6,737 nt of DNA from an uncultured Clostridium sp. (GTDB lineage: Bacteria > Bacillota > Clostridia > TANB77 > CAG-508), in contig USIO01000041.1 of assembly GCA_900554815.1 (NCBI GenBank), positions 1-6,737 on the forward strand, given 5' to 3'. The translations under genes and the position numbers were made by a program. This document shows, piece after piece, positions 1 through 6,533 of the stretch (position 1 is its first letter; each line of letters begins with the position of its first letter). The notes beneath the pieces are model-generated. The model did no database searches, had not been told where the DNA came from, and worked only from the letters and a program-made list of their open reading frames with translations.

Positions 1-1643
1 CTAATAAATTCTAGGTTTGTTGGTAAATAGTCTGTTACTTCTTCTGCATATCCATTTGCTGTTCCTTCATTATATACTCTTATTGTATATTCTACTATAT
101 CTCCTGCTTTTACCATTAGTGGTTCTTTTGTGTGGTTATATATTGCTGTTGTTCCTTCTTCTTTTCTTATTGGTCCTGTATCTACTTGTGGTATTCTATT
201 TGTTATTTGTTGTTGGTTTGTTTCCGCATCTTTTACACTTCCATCTGCATTATATATTACATCATCAACATCTGTTATTCCTGTTGCAAATTTTCTTAGA
301 GATAAATCTACACAGTCTAATTTAATTTCTAGTTCTAAATTTATTTCTGTTTGAGTTATTTTTGGTTTATTTACAATATCCAATTGTTGTGATTGTACTG
401 TTTTAGTTTCAGCTGTAGTACCACATCTTAGTTCATATGTTATGTCTGGATCTTTTGGAGATTGATTTATAGAAATTACTTTTCCACATATAGCATTTCT
501 ACAGCTTTCACATTTATGAGAACTATCACAATATATTGTAGTATAATTATATACATAATGTCCCCTATGTCTATATGTTTTTCCACATCTTGCCGGATTT
601 CGGCTCGTTGCATATCCATTACAATAATAAGCAAGAGTTTTGACAGAACCAATAGCTTTTCCACAGGTTTTATTTAGGCAGTCACTGCATCTATGTCTTT
701 TCCAAGTAAATGTATAACTGCCTGTTACTTTTACATATTCTGCTTCGCACTCAATTTTTTCTGTAACAAAAGTTAAATATGCCTTGCTTTTATAAAATTT
801 TATTACTTTAATATAAAATTCTTGGTCTGGTTTTGGTCTATTTCCATACGTTCCATTATCTAAAGGAGTTCCATCTGCATTGGCTATATACCATCTTGCT
901 CCTCCAGTTTCTGTAGTTGAATGTTGTATTATATTTCCATCCTCATCTTTTAGCACCATATCTTTTATTCCAATATAACGGCCACCATTTTCACCATATG
1001 TATAATCAATTTTATATGGTCCTGCCAAGTAATTAATAGATTTAGGCTCCGTTTGATATACAGTTGGATTTGAATATGGTTCACTTGCATATTTTTTGAA
1101 AGCTAAACAATCATTATATAAATGTTTTGAACTTGCTGTATATAAATCACTTTCCGATAATTGTCCATTTAAAGCCCAATATACTCTGTTTTTTTGGCAA
1201 TCATAAATTACTGTAGAAGTATTAGATACTCCTGAACTATATAAATATGCATATTCTGGTCCTGATGTGTTAGATAAAGTACCCCCATTAATTTTTCCAT
1301 AGCGAGCTCCTGAAGCCACCATATAAGCATCTTTATCTACACAATAAATATTTGGTGAACTTTGAACACCCTCCCTTGAAATATTTTGTCCACCACTTTG
1401 AAGTGTATTAAAAAATGCAGTTGCTCTTGAGTCATACTGAATTTGCGTATTAATAGTTCCTGTTGATAACTTATTTTCTATATAATTCCATGCTCCGGGA
1501 CTTGCCCTTAACATATTTGTGGAACTTTCTATGGTTTCTACCTGTTGTAATGTTTCTTCTGTTGCATTTACAATATTACTACTCAACAAAATTGTTAAAA
1601 TCATTAATATAACTATCAATAATTTATTAAATTTTCTTTTCAA
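1..1643 (-). CDS. Secreted Cys-rich surface protein with DUF11-like stalk, 3' end outside window (partial)
   Basis: The reading frame is open from a TTG start at 1643 to the window edge: 547 residues with no stop. Residues 1-27 form a signal peptide (KRK, then a hydrophobic stretch ending VNA before TEE). Residues 30-290 resemble the head of Gram-positive thioester adhesins: YCVD with Cys101, YAYLYSSG near 131, and NRVYWALNG at 152-160 where TQxAIW is expected. Here Asn152 replaces Gln, so activity is doubtful. Residues 299-407 hold 11 cysteines, including a duplicated C-x2-C-x4-C-G-K-x-I unit (319-331 and 378-390). Residues 446-547 begin a stalk repeat: DLSLRKF, then VKAGDIVEYTIRVYNEG and VTDYLP, typical of DUF11-like repeats in clostridial surface proteins. 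The gene starts 14 bp after the 1502-residue gene, so one transcript is likely. Secretion is well supported; the ligand and the thioester assignment are inference. The anchor lies outside the window. Confidence 0.88.
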   Translation of the reverse strand, partial: MKRKFNKLLIVILMILTILLSSNIVNATEETLQQVETIESSTNMLRASPGAWNYIENKLSTGTINTQIQYDSRATAFFNTLQSGGQNISREGVQSSPNIYCVDKDAYMVASGARYGKINGGTLSNTSGPEYAYLYSSGVSNTSTVIYDCQKNRVYWALNGQLSESDLYTASSKHLYNDCLAFKKYASEPYSNPTVYQTEPKSINYLAGPYKIDYTYGENGGRYIGIKDMVLKDEDGNIIQHSTTETGGARWYIANADGTPLDNGTYGNRPKPDQEFYIKVIKFYKSKAYLTFVTEKIECEAEYVKVTGSYTFTWKRHRCSDCLNKTCGKAIGSVKTLAYYCNGYATSRNPARCGKTYRHRGHYVYNYTTIYCDSSHKCESCRNAICGKVISINQSPKDPDITYELRCGTTAETKTVQSQQLDIVNKPKITQTEINLELEIKLDCVDLSLRKFATGITDVDDVIYNADGSVKDAETNQQQITNRIPQVDTGPIRKEEGTTAIYNHTKEPLMVKAGDIVEYTIRVYNEGTANGYAEEVTDYLPTNLEFI

Positions 1644-1649
1644 GTTTTT

Positions 1650-1657
1650 CACCTCTT
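1650..1657 (-). promoter_or_regulatory. Ribosome binding site deciding the TTG start of the left-hand gene
   Basis: On the minus strand AAGAGGTG lies 6 nt before the TTG at 1643 and immediately follows the TAA stop (1658-1660) of the upstream gene. An in-frame GTG at 1652-1650 is part of this same motif and has only a weak AGAAAG element ahead of it, so TTG is the better start. The next in-frame ATG is codon 14, inside the signal-peptide core, and would destroy it. The overlap of stop and ribosome site suggests translational coupling. Confidence 0.75.
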
Positions 1658-4600
1658 TTACTTTCTTTCTAGTACCTTTTTGTTAATGTAATAAATACCT
1701 ATTCCTAATATTGTTAAACTAATTATTGTTATTATAGTATATAATATAACTTCTCCTGTTTTAATTCCTATAATAACATCTGCTGTTGATATATCGTCTT
1801 CCCCTTGTACTTTATTTCCTGGTATAGAATCGTAATCTTCTGTATTGCTTAAATTACTTGCTTCTGCAATTTCTGCTCTATTGTTTATTGTTCCAGTATT
1901 ATCTTCTGTCATTTTCTTTCTTAATACTAGTGTAACTTCTTTTGTTTCTCCTGGGTTTATTTCAACTTTACTTAATTCTGTATTATATAAATTACCGTCG
2001 CTTTCTTGTACCCATGCACTATTTAGGTCTGAAATAAATGTCATTTCTTTTGGCATATAATCTACAATTTTTTCTACTGTACCTGCTAATTCTCCTTCGT
2101 TTGTTACTCTAATTTTATATTCTACTAATACTGTTGAACCATTAATGTATTTGCCATTAATTTCTACTTTTGCTAGCTCTTCATTATTAAAATTATATGT
2201 TCTTGTTCCTTCTGCATTTTGTACTGTTATTTTACTTACTCTTTTTGTTAAGCTCATATCGAATACTGGAATGTTTACTAAACCTATATTAATATAATAA
2301 ATGTTTTTATCAACTACTTTAATAACGTCTGTTATTGCTACTCCATCTTCTACTTTTATTGCGTTTGAATTAATTTCTTCCTCTTCTGTTTTTTTGTATT
2401 CTGTTAATCCATAATCTTTGCTATTATATTCAAATATAATTTGGTATTCTCCTGGTTCTACATTATTAAACCTATAGTATCCATTTTCGTCTGTTAAAAT
2501 TGTTCCTATTGTTTTTATTGTATTTACATTTACTAATATTGCTTTTATTCCTTGTATTCCTATATCTCTTTCGGCTTTTGTTCCATCTTTATTTTGGTCT
2601 TCCCATGCATATCCACTTATTGAATATGTTCCTGGTCTATTGGGATTGTCTGAATTACCTGGATTGTCTGGGCTATCTGGGTTATTTTCTGCATATTTTG
2701 CTATTTTTACTTTCCAATTTATTTTCTCTTCTATATTGTTTATATCTTCTGAATTGATTTTATATTGTAAGGTTGCTTCTACATTTCTAGTAATATAATC
2801 TTCTTCCACATTATCTTTCAAATTCTGTACACTTGTTGTGATATATGCATATACAGTTTCTCCTATTTGAGGTGTATCAATAGGAATCTCTATATCATTT
2901 CCAGTTATGTAATTTTCTATAGTCTCATTATTTTTATCTAAATTACCATATGTTATGCTTTCTACTTTTAGTTCTTCTGGTATTTTTGCTTTAAGGTTAA
3001 CAACAGGTATTACAACACCGCCAATATTTTTTATTTGCATTTTAAATGTTATTTTGTCTCCTAGTTGATTAATTTCTTTTATTCCATCTGATGTTTTTAT
3101 TACCTCAATTCCAGCTTTTCCTGTGTTTGTTTTTCCTATTCCCTGAATTTTATAAGTATTTCCAAATTGCTCATAAGATAAATTAACAATGCCTTGTAAT
3201 TCTTTTTGATATTCTTCAAAATTTTGAGCAACAGTATCTATTTGTAAAATTAATTCATTACTATTCTGTGTTGTTAATTTATCTATTGTTATAATAACTG
3301 CTCTATTTATTTCATCATATGTTATATTTACCCCTTCTAATTCATTAGATACTACTGTCTGTTTATATTCTAGTTCTTTAGGTAGGTTTAGTTTTAACTG
3401 TATATTTTTAATAGATGCATCTATACTATTTGTAATTGTTCCATCCTGTAATTTTTTTTCTAATTCTTCTAATCTTTGTTGTTGCTCTTCTGTTAGTATA
3501 CCTGACTTACCACTTTCCATTATTTCTTCTATTTGTGTCATTCTATTTTTTTGTTCTTCTGTTAATTCACTTTCTTCTATTTGTTCTAACCTAAAATATT
3601 CTAATTCTAGTTTTTGAGATTCTTTTTGTTCAATCAACATAAGTTCCAAAAGTTCTAGTTGTTCTTCTTTAGAGTATTTTAACTCTATTTCTATTTTTTC
3701 ATTTTCTAAATTTTGTATCTGAATTAATTCATCTTCTGTAAAAGGATCTATTAATTCTAATTTTGCTATTTCTTCGTCAATTTCATTTAGTCTATTAATA
3801 TCTTCTTGTGTCCAATCTAGTATACTTTCTAAATCTTCAGGAGTTGTATTTGTTAATAAAATTCTATATAAAAATGTATCTCCCTCTTGTGTTAATTCTA
3901 AATCTTCATTTGATACTATTTCCATTTTTAGATATTGTTCTATTTCTTCATTATTTGAATCATTTGGTTGTTCAGTATTATTATTGTTTGTTCCTTCTGG
4001 TTCTGTTCCTGCAGTTGGATTATTTTGTGATGTACCCTCATTTGGTATTGTAATATCTAAATAAGTAGTTACATATCCATTTAGTACTGCTTCTTGTTTT
4101 CCTTCTTTACTATAATTTACTGCATTTTCGTTTATTACTTGTAGCTTTGCTTTTCCTTCTCCTGTTTTACTTACTGTTAGGTTGGCTTGTATTATAATTG
4201 TTGTACCATTTGTGTTTGGTATTGTATTAAATCTTGTTTGTGTTCCTGCTAATTCTACTTGTATTTCTTGTTTTCCATCTTCATTTTTTATTACTTCTGC
4301 TTTTTTTATTTTTAGTTCTTCTTCAAATAGGATATCTGTTTTTTCTATTTCTACTTCTGCTATGTATTCTGGTAATTCTATGTTGAATTTTGGGTTCTTA
4401 TATAAGTCTGTACTTTCTTGGCTATTGTTTAATTCTAGTTTTATTTCTATATTTTCTTCTTGGTTTATTACTTCTTTGTTTATTGTCATGTCTACTTTTG
4501 TTTCGGTTTCTTTTAGTTCTACTGTTGCTGTTGCTTCGCTTTTTCCTATTTGCATTCCTGTTTCTAATTGTTTATATGTTAGTAGCTGATTTTTTAAATA

Positions 4601-6166
4601 TGGTAAATCTGCTTTTATTATTTTTTCATGATTAATAATCAAGTTTCCTTCTTCTACTGGTTTACTTGTTTCTAATGTAATTTGGTCTTGCTTTTGTGTG
4701 TATATTATTTCGTTGTTTTCTTTACTAATTTTTCCTATTTCTTCTCCAGCACTATTTTTTACAGTAATGTATCCATCTTGTCCTAGTGTTTTTTCTAAAC
4801 TAGTTGAATCTACTGTTGTTTTTGTATAGGCTGTGTAATTTATTCCTCCTATTTTTGTACTTGCCTTTGCTCCTTCTTGGTCTATAAATTGTTCTGTTTT
4901 TCCTTGTATTATTATACTTTCTGTTTCTTCTATATATGGAATTTCTACCATTTGTTTTATGTGATAGATTGTTTCGTATTCTCTATTGTTTGAATTGGTG
5001 TTAGCATATAATTTTCCTTTTGATATACTACTTTCTTCTACTTTTGTTCTTCCTGTTATAATTTCTCCTGTTTCTTCTTCTAATTCTTTTTCTTCTTTAC
5101 TTTCTATTTTATTTTCTTGCTTTTCTTTTCCATTATAGGTTGTTATTGTTGCTGTTATTTTGCTTTCTATTTTATTGCTTGCTTGTTTATTTTCAATTGC
5201 TTCTTTTCCATATATATAAGTAATTGTGTATTCGTCTTCTCCTAGCCCTGCCCATATTTTTCCTTCTGTTTCTTTGTTTTCTACTTCAATTTCTAGTTTT
5301 TGTGTGCTTTTATTATAATTCCAGTTTTCTTTACTAAATGTAATTGCTTCATACTCTTCTCCTGTAGTTAGTCCTAGATTGTTAGCTTGTACTATTATTT
5401 TTTCTGGTACTGTATTTTTGTATTCTGGTACTTGTATTTCTATTTTGGTTGTTGCTATTGGTAACCCTTTGCTCTCTTTTGTTAGTTTTATTTGTTCTTG
5501 TACTAAAACTTTTTGTGCTTCTTTATATTCTTTATATTTACTAATTTGATTTGTTAAGTTAATTTTATTTTGGCTTGTCCAGATTACGTTTAATTTTATT
5601 TCTTTTTCTATTTGTATTTCTTCTCCATTTTCTGTTACATAAGTTCCTTTTAAGATTAAACTACTTTCTTGGTTTATTTTTTCTAGTAGAAATTCATCTT
5701 CTATTTCTAACGCAATTGGCAAATCTACTATGGCTTCTGTACCATAGTTAATTTGCTTTAATTGTATAATATTATTTTCTATTTTTTGCATAATTTCAGA
5801 GGCTTCTAGTTTTTCTGTTATATAATAATTTGGATTTTTTAGTTCTATGCTTCCATTTTTTAAATAGCCTTTTTCTTTTATGTTTAATGCAAAGTATAGT
5901 TTGGTACTTTCTTGACTGTCTATTGTTAAGCTATGTGTTTTAACTCCTTCGTTCATAAAGTATGCATCAAATTTTACATTTTGATGTTGGGTATTATTGT
6001 TTTGTCCTTCTAAATTTTCTGCTGCATAACTAACAACTCCTCTTCCTACTACTACACCTAATAAAATAACGTTTGCAAAAGTTAATGTTATTATTAACAT
6101 GATTGCAATTATTTTATTAGCAATTACACTTCTTCCTGTTACCATTTTTTCTAAATTTTTTTGCAT
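1658..6166 (-). CDS. Giant secreted multi-domain surface protein (DUF11-like, SdrD_B-like, membrane-anchored)
   Basis: The protein has 1502 residues and no cysteine. The ATG at 6166 has AAGGAGG 7 nt upstream. Residues 18-41 are hydrophobic and cleavage is likely near A48/A49 (VSYAA before EN). Residues 50-710 are beta-rich and dominated by E, K, T, I and N, with FDAYF near the mature start, and probably form several tandem beta-sandwiches. An Asn-rich linker covers 712-741. Residues 742-1012 look like a DUF11-like domain split by an acidic helical block (785-908). Residues 1017-1158 form another DUF11-like domain, followed by an N/D/P/S linker (1160-1179). Residues 1180-1255 match SdrD_B-like domains (GYAWEDQNKDG, ENGYYRFNNVEPGEY) with an EF-hand-like loop D1190-N1192-D1194-D1201. 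Residues 1302-1442 are a last stalk domain (FDMSLTKRV, VEYKIRVTNEG). The tail has DSIPGN, KTG (1469-1471), a membrane helix (1473-1494) and a basic end. A role as adhesin or stalk on the cell surface is inferred. No enzyme motif is visible. Confidence 0.93.
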   Translation of the reverse strand: MQKNLEKMVTGRSVIANKIIAIMLIITLTFANVILLGVVVGRGVVSYAAENLEGQNNNTQHQNVKFDAYFMNEGVKTHSLTIDSQESTKLYFALNIKEKGYLKNGSIELKNPNYYITEKLEASEIMQKIENNIIQLKQINYGTEAIVDLPIALEIEDEFLLEKINQESSLILKGTYVTENGEEIQIEKEIKLNVIWTSQNKINLTNQISKYKEYKEAQKVLVQEQIKLTKESKGLPIATTKIEIQVPEYKNTVPEKIIVQANNLGLTTGEEYEAITFSKENWNYNKSTQKLEIEVENKETEGKIWAGLGEDEYTITYIYGKEAIENKQASNKIESKITATITTYNGKEKQENKIESKEEKELEEETGEIITGRTKVEESSISKGKLYANTNSNNREYETIYHIKQMVEIPYIEETESIIIQGKTEQFIDQEGAKASTKIGGINYTAYTKTTVDSTSLEKTLGQDGYITVKNSAGEEIGKISKENNEIIYTQKQDQITLETSKPVEEGNLIINHEKIIKADLPYLKNQLLTYKQLETGMQIGKSEATATVELKETETKVDMTINKEVINQEENIEIKLELNNSQESTDLYKNPKFNIELPEYIAEVEIEKTDILFEEELKIKKAEVIKNEDGKQEIQVELAGTQTRFNTIPNTNGTTIIIQANLTVSKTGEGKAKLQVINENAVNYSKEGKQEAVLNGYVTTYLDITIPNEGTSQNNPTAGTEPEGTNNNNTEQPNDSNNEEIEQYLKMEIVSNEDLELTQEGDTFLYRILLTNTTPEDLESILDWTQEDINRLNEIDEEIAKLELIDPFTEDELIQIQNLENEKIEIELKYSKEEQLELLELMLIEQKESQKLELEYFRLEQIEESELTEEQKNRMTQIEEIMESGKSGILTEEQQQRLEELEKKLQDGTITNSIDASIKNIQLKLNLPKELEYKQTVVSNELEGVNITYDEINRAVIITIDKLTTQNSNELILQIDTVAQNFEEYQKELQGIVNLSYEQFGNTYKIQGIGKTNTGKAGIEVIKTSDGIKEINQLGDKITFKMQIKNIGGVVIPVVNLKAKIPEELKVESITYGNLDKNNETIENYITGNDIEIPIDTPQIGETVYAYITTSVQNLKDNVEEDYITRNVEATLQYKINSEDINNIEEKINWKVKIAKYAENNPDSPDNPGNSDNPNRPGTYSISGYAWEDQNKDGTKAERDIGIQGIKAILVNVNTIKTIGTILTDENGYYRFNNVEPGEYQIIFEYNSKDYGLTEYKKTEEEEINSNAIKVEDGVAITDVIKVVDKNIYYINIGLVNIPVFDMSLTKRVSKITVQNAEGTRTYNFNNEELAKVEINGKYINGSTVLVEYKIRVTNEGELAGTVEKIVDYMPKEMTFISDLNSAWVQESDGNLYNTELSKVEINPGETKEVTLVLRKKMTEDNTGTINNRAEIAEASNLSNTEDYDSIPGNKVQGEDDISTADVIIGIKTGEVILYTIITIISLTILGIGIYYINKKVLERK
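2630..2689 (-). repeat. Asn/Asp/Pro/Ser-rich linker repeat inside the giant surface protein
   Basis: This stretch encodes residues 1160-1179, ENNPDSPDNPGNSDNPNRPG. It is a short low-complexity tract alternating Pro with Asp, Asn or Ser, and its DNA contains near-repeats of the type CTGGATTGTCTGG on the plus strand. It sits between the second DUF11-like domain and the SdrD_B-like domain and resembles the flexible spacers of Sdr-type wall proteins. Such tracts can change length by slippage. Confidence 0.7.
3443..3814 (-). other. Acidic helical repeat block inserted in a DUF11-like domain
   Basis: Residues 785-908 are rich in E, L, I, Q and K, almost free of Gly and Pro, and look alpha-helical within an otherwise beta-type protein. 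Helix starts recur: WTQEDINRLNEI (785), FTEDELIQIQNLE (809), SKEEQLELLEL (833), LTEEQKNRMTQIEEI (868) and LTEEQQQRLEELEKKL (891). The spacing is about 23-24 residues, with one longer gap of about 35. The consensus is aromatic or Leu, then Thr/Ser, two or three acidic residues or Gln, and a Leu/Ile heptad. It interrupts a DUF11-like fold between YRILLTNTTPEDL (767-779) and IKNIQLKLNLP (919-929). A coiled coil or a bundle of helical hairpins is likely. Confidence 0.7.
3944..4033 (-). repeat. Asn/Thr/Glu-rich low-complexity linker
   Basis: This stretch encodes residues 712-741, containing PTAGTEPEG, four consecutive Asn, EQPND and SNNEE. It separates the long N-terminal beta-rich part from the first C-terminal DUF11-like domain and is best read as a flexible hinge. 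Confidence 0.7.
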
Positions 6167-6173
6167 TTTTTTG

Positions 6174-6180
6174 CCTCCTT
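6174..6180 (-). promoter_or_regulatory. Ribosome binding site of the giant surface protein gene
   Basis: AAGGAGG on the minus strand lies 7 nt before the ATG at 6166. It is close to the ideal Shine-Dalgarno sequence and rules out the second Met (residue 8, MVTGR) as the main start. Confidence 0.9.
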
Positions 6181-6193
6181 GTTACATATCTAC

Positions 6194-6216
6194 ATAAGGG
6201 CATAATATTCCCTTAT
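6194..6216 (-). other. Small perfect hairpin in the 5' leader
   Basis: ATAAGGG (6216-6210 on the minus strand) and CCCTTAT (6200-6194) are perfect 7-bp arms around a 9-nt loop. The hairpin lies 13 nt upstream of AAGGAGG in an otherwise A/T-dominated leader. There is no U-tract right after it, so it is not a terminator. It could stabilise the mRNA 5' region, keep the ribosome site open, or be an operator. Confidence 0.5.
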
Positions 6217-6369
6217 TATATAAATTCTATTATATTTTTACATTTTATTTAATATTAGTCAATATTTTGCTTTTCTTATTGTTTTAATTTGTTAAATTTT
6301 CTTATACGGATACTATATTTATATAATTTTATTACATTTTTGTTACATTTTTACGGACTATATGCATAT

Positions 6370-6405
6370 TTTACATATATTTATATTATACACTTTTTAT
6401 GTAAA
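6370..6405. promoter_or_regulatory. Candidate operator: inverted repeat centred on the -10 box
   Basis: TTTACATA (6370-6377) and TATGTAAA (6398-6405) are perfect 8-bp inverted arms with a 20-bp gap. Their dyad centre (6387.5) coincides with the centre of TATAAT at 6385-6390. One arm is in the promoter spacer and the other at the predicted start point, where a repressor would block polymerase. The AT-rich context raises the chance of coincidence. Confidence 0.4.
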
Positions 6406-6413
6406 GTTTTCAA
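6385..6413 (-). promoter_or_regulatory. Sigma-A-type promoter for the two-gene surface operon
   Basis: On the minus strand TTGAAA (6413-6408) and a perfect TATAAT (6390-6385) are separated by exactly 17 bp. It lies downstream of the terminator of the preceding gene and faces the 1502-residue gene. The predicted start point is near 6378. An 8-bp inverted repeat is centred exactly on the -10 box, which suggests that a DNA-binding protein may regulate it. Confidence 0.75.
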
Positions 6414-6485
6414 CAGGTTTATTAAATATTTTACATTTACATTCATTTTATTTTTAAGTTTTATTTTTTATTTAAAGTGCTTAAT

Positions 6486-6532
6486 AAAAAAGCAACCAAA
6501 TGCTTAAATTTTAAACATTTAGTTGCTTTTTT
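6486..6532 (-). terminator. Intrinsic terminator of the right-hand surface gene
   Basis: Seventeen-nucleotide arms (6486-6502 and 6516-6532) enclose a 13-nt loop. Read on the minus strand, the stem is fully paired with one U-G wobble (6521 with 6497) and ends in a run of six U. On the plus strand the same position is a C-A mismatch, so the element is better fitted to the minus strand. It starts one base after the TAA stop of the right-hand gene and insulates it from the downstream promoter. Confidence 0.9.
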
Positions 6533-6533
6533 A

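Larger units (their letters stand above)
6167..6378 (-). promoter_or_regulatory. Predicted 5' leader of about 212 nt for the surface-protein operon
   Basis: If transcription starts about 7 nt past the -10 box at 6385-6390, the mRNA carries a leader of about 212 nt. It contains five ATGTAA motifs, a direct repeat containing TCCGTA (minus strand), the 7-bp hairpin and the ribosome site. Its very low G+C fits no riboswitch class that I can recognise, and I see no real leader peptide with a ribosome site. An internal TTGACT (6257-6262) and two TATAAT boxes (6229-6234 and 6215-6220) might provide a second, poorly spaced promoter. Confidence 0.45.
6182..6442. repeat. Cluster of seven TTACAT motifs in the intergenic region
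   Basis: On the plus strand TTACAT occurs at 6182, 6238, 6332, 6343, 6371, 6431 and 6437, with one ATGTAA in the opposite orientation at 6399. Two copies are 11 bp apart, one helical turn, and two are 6 bp apart. Taking A and T at about 0.41 each and C at about 0.09, a given orientation should appear less than once in about 310 bp. They may be binding half-sites, or ordinary AT-rich repetition. Confidence 0.4.

Noticed and set aside
17..677. Short plus- and minus-strand open frames overlapping the left-hand gene
   Set aside because: They are antisense or out-of-frame shadows of a long coding frame with signal peptide and recognisable domains; their Leu/Ser/Phe-rich products reflect base composition.
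1644..1657. Terminator or promoter between the two left-hand genes
   Set aside because: The gap is only 14 bp and is filled by the ribosome site, with no hairpin or promoter boxes.
4182..4635. Plus-strand open frames of 135 and 81 codons inside the giant gene
   Set aside because: They are antisense shadows of an A-rich coding strand, with no ribosome site and no domain pattern.
6229..6262. TTGACT plus TATAAT as a second promoter close to the gene
   Set aside because: The two boxes are 22 bp apart, too far for a normal promoter, and the 17-bp pair at 6385-6413 is clearly better. A weak secondary start is not excluded.
6181..6378. Riboswitch in the long leader
   Set aside because: There is almost no G or C to build a ligand pocket, only one 7-bp stem is visible, and no known conserved core is recognisable.
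6289..6507. Plus-strand 72-codon open frame in the intergenic region
   Set aside because: It has no ribosome site, is made of T-rich codons giving a Phe/Tyr/Leu/Ile string, and overlaps both the minus-strand promoter and the terminator.
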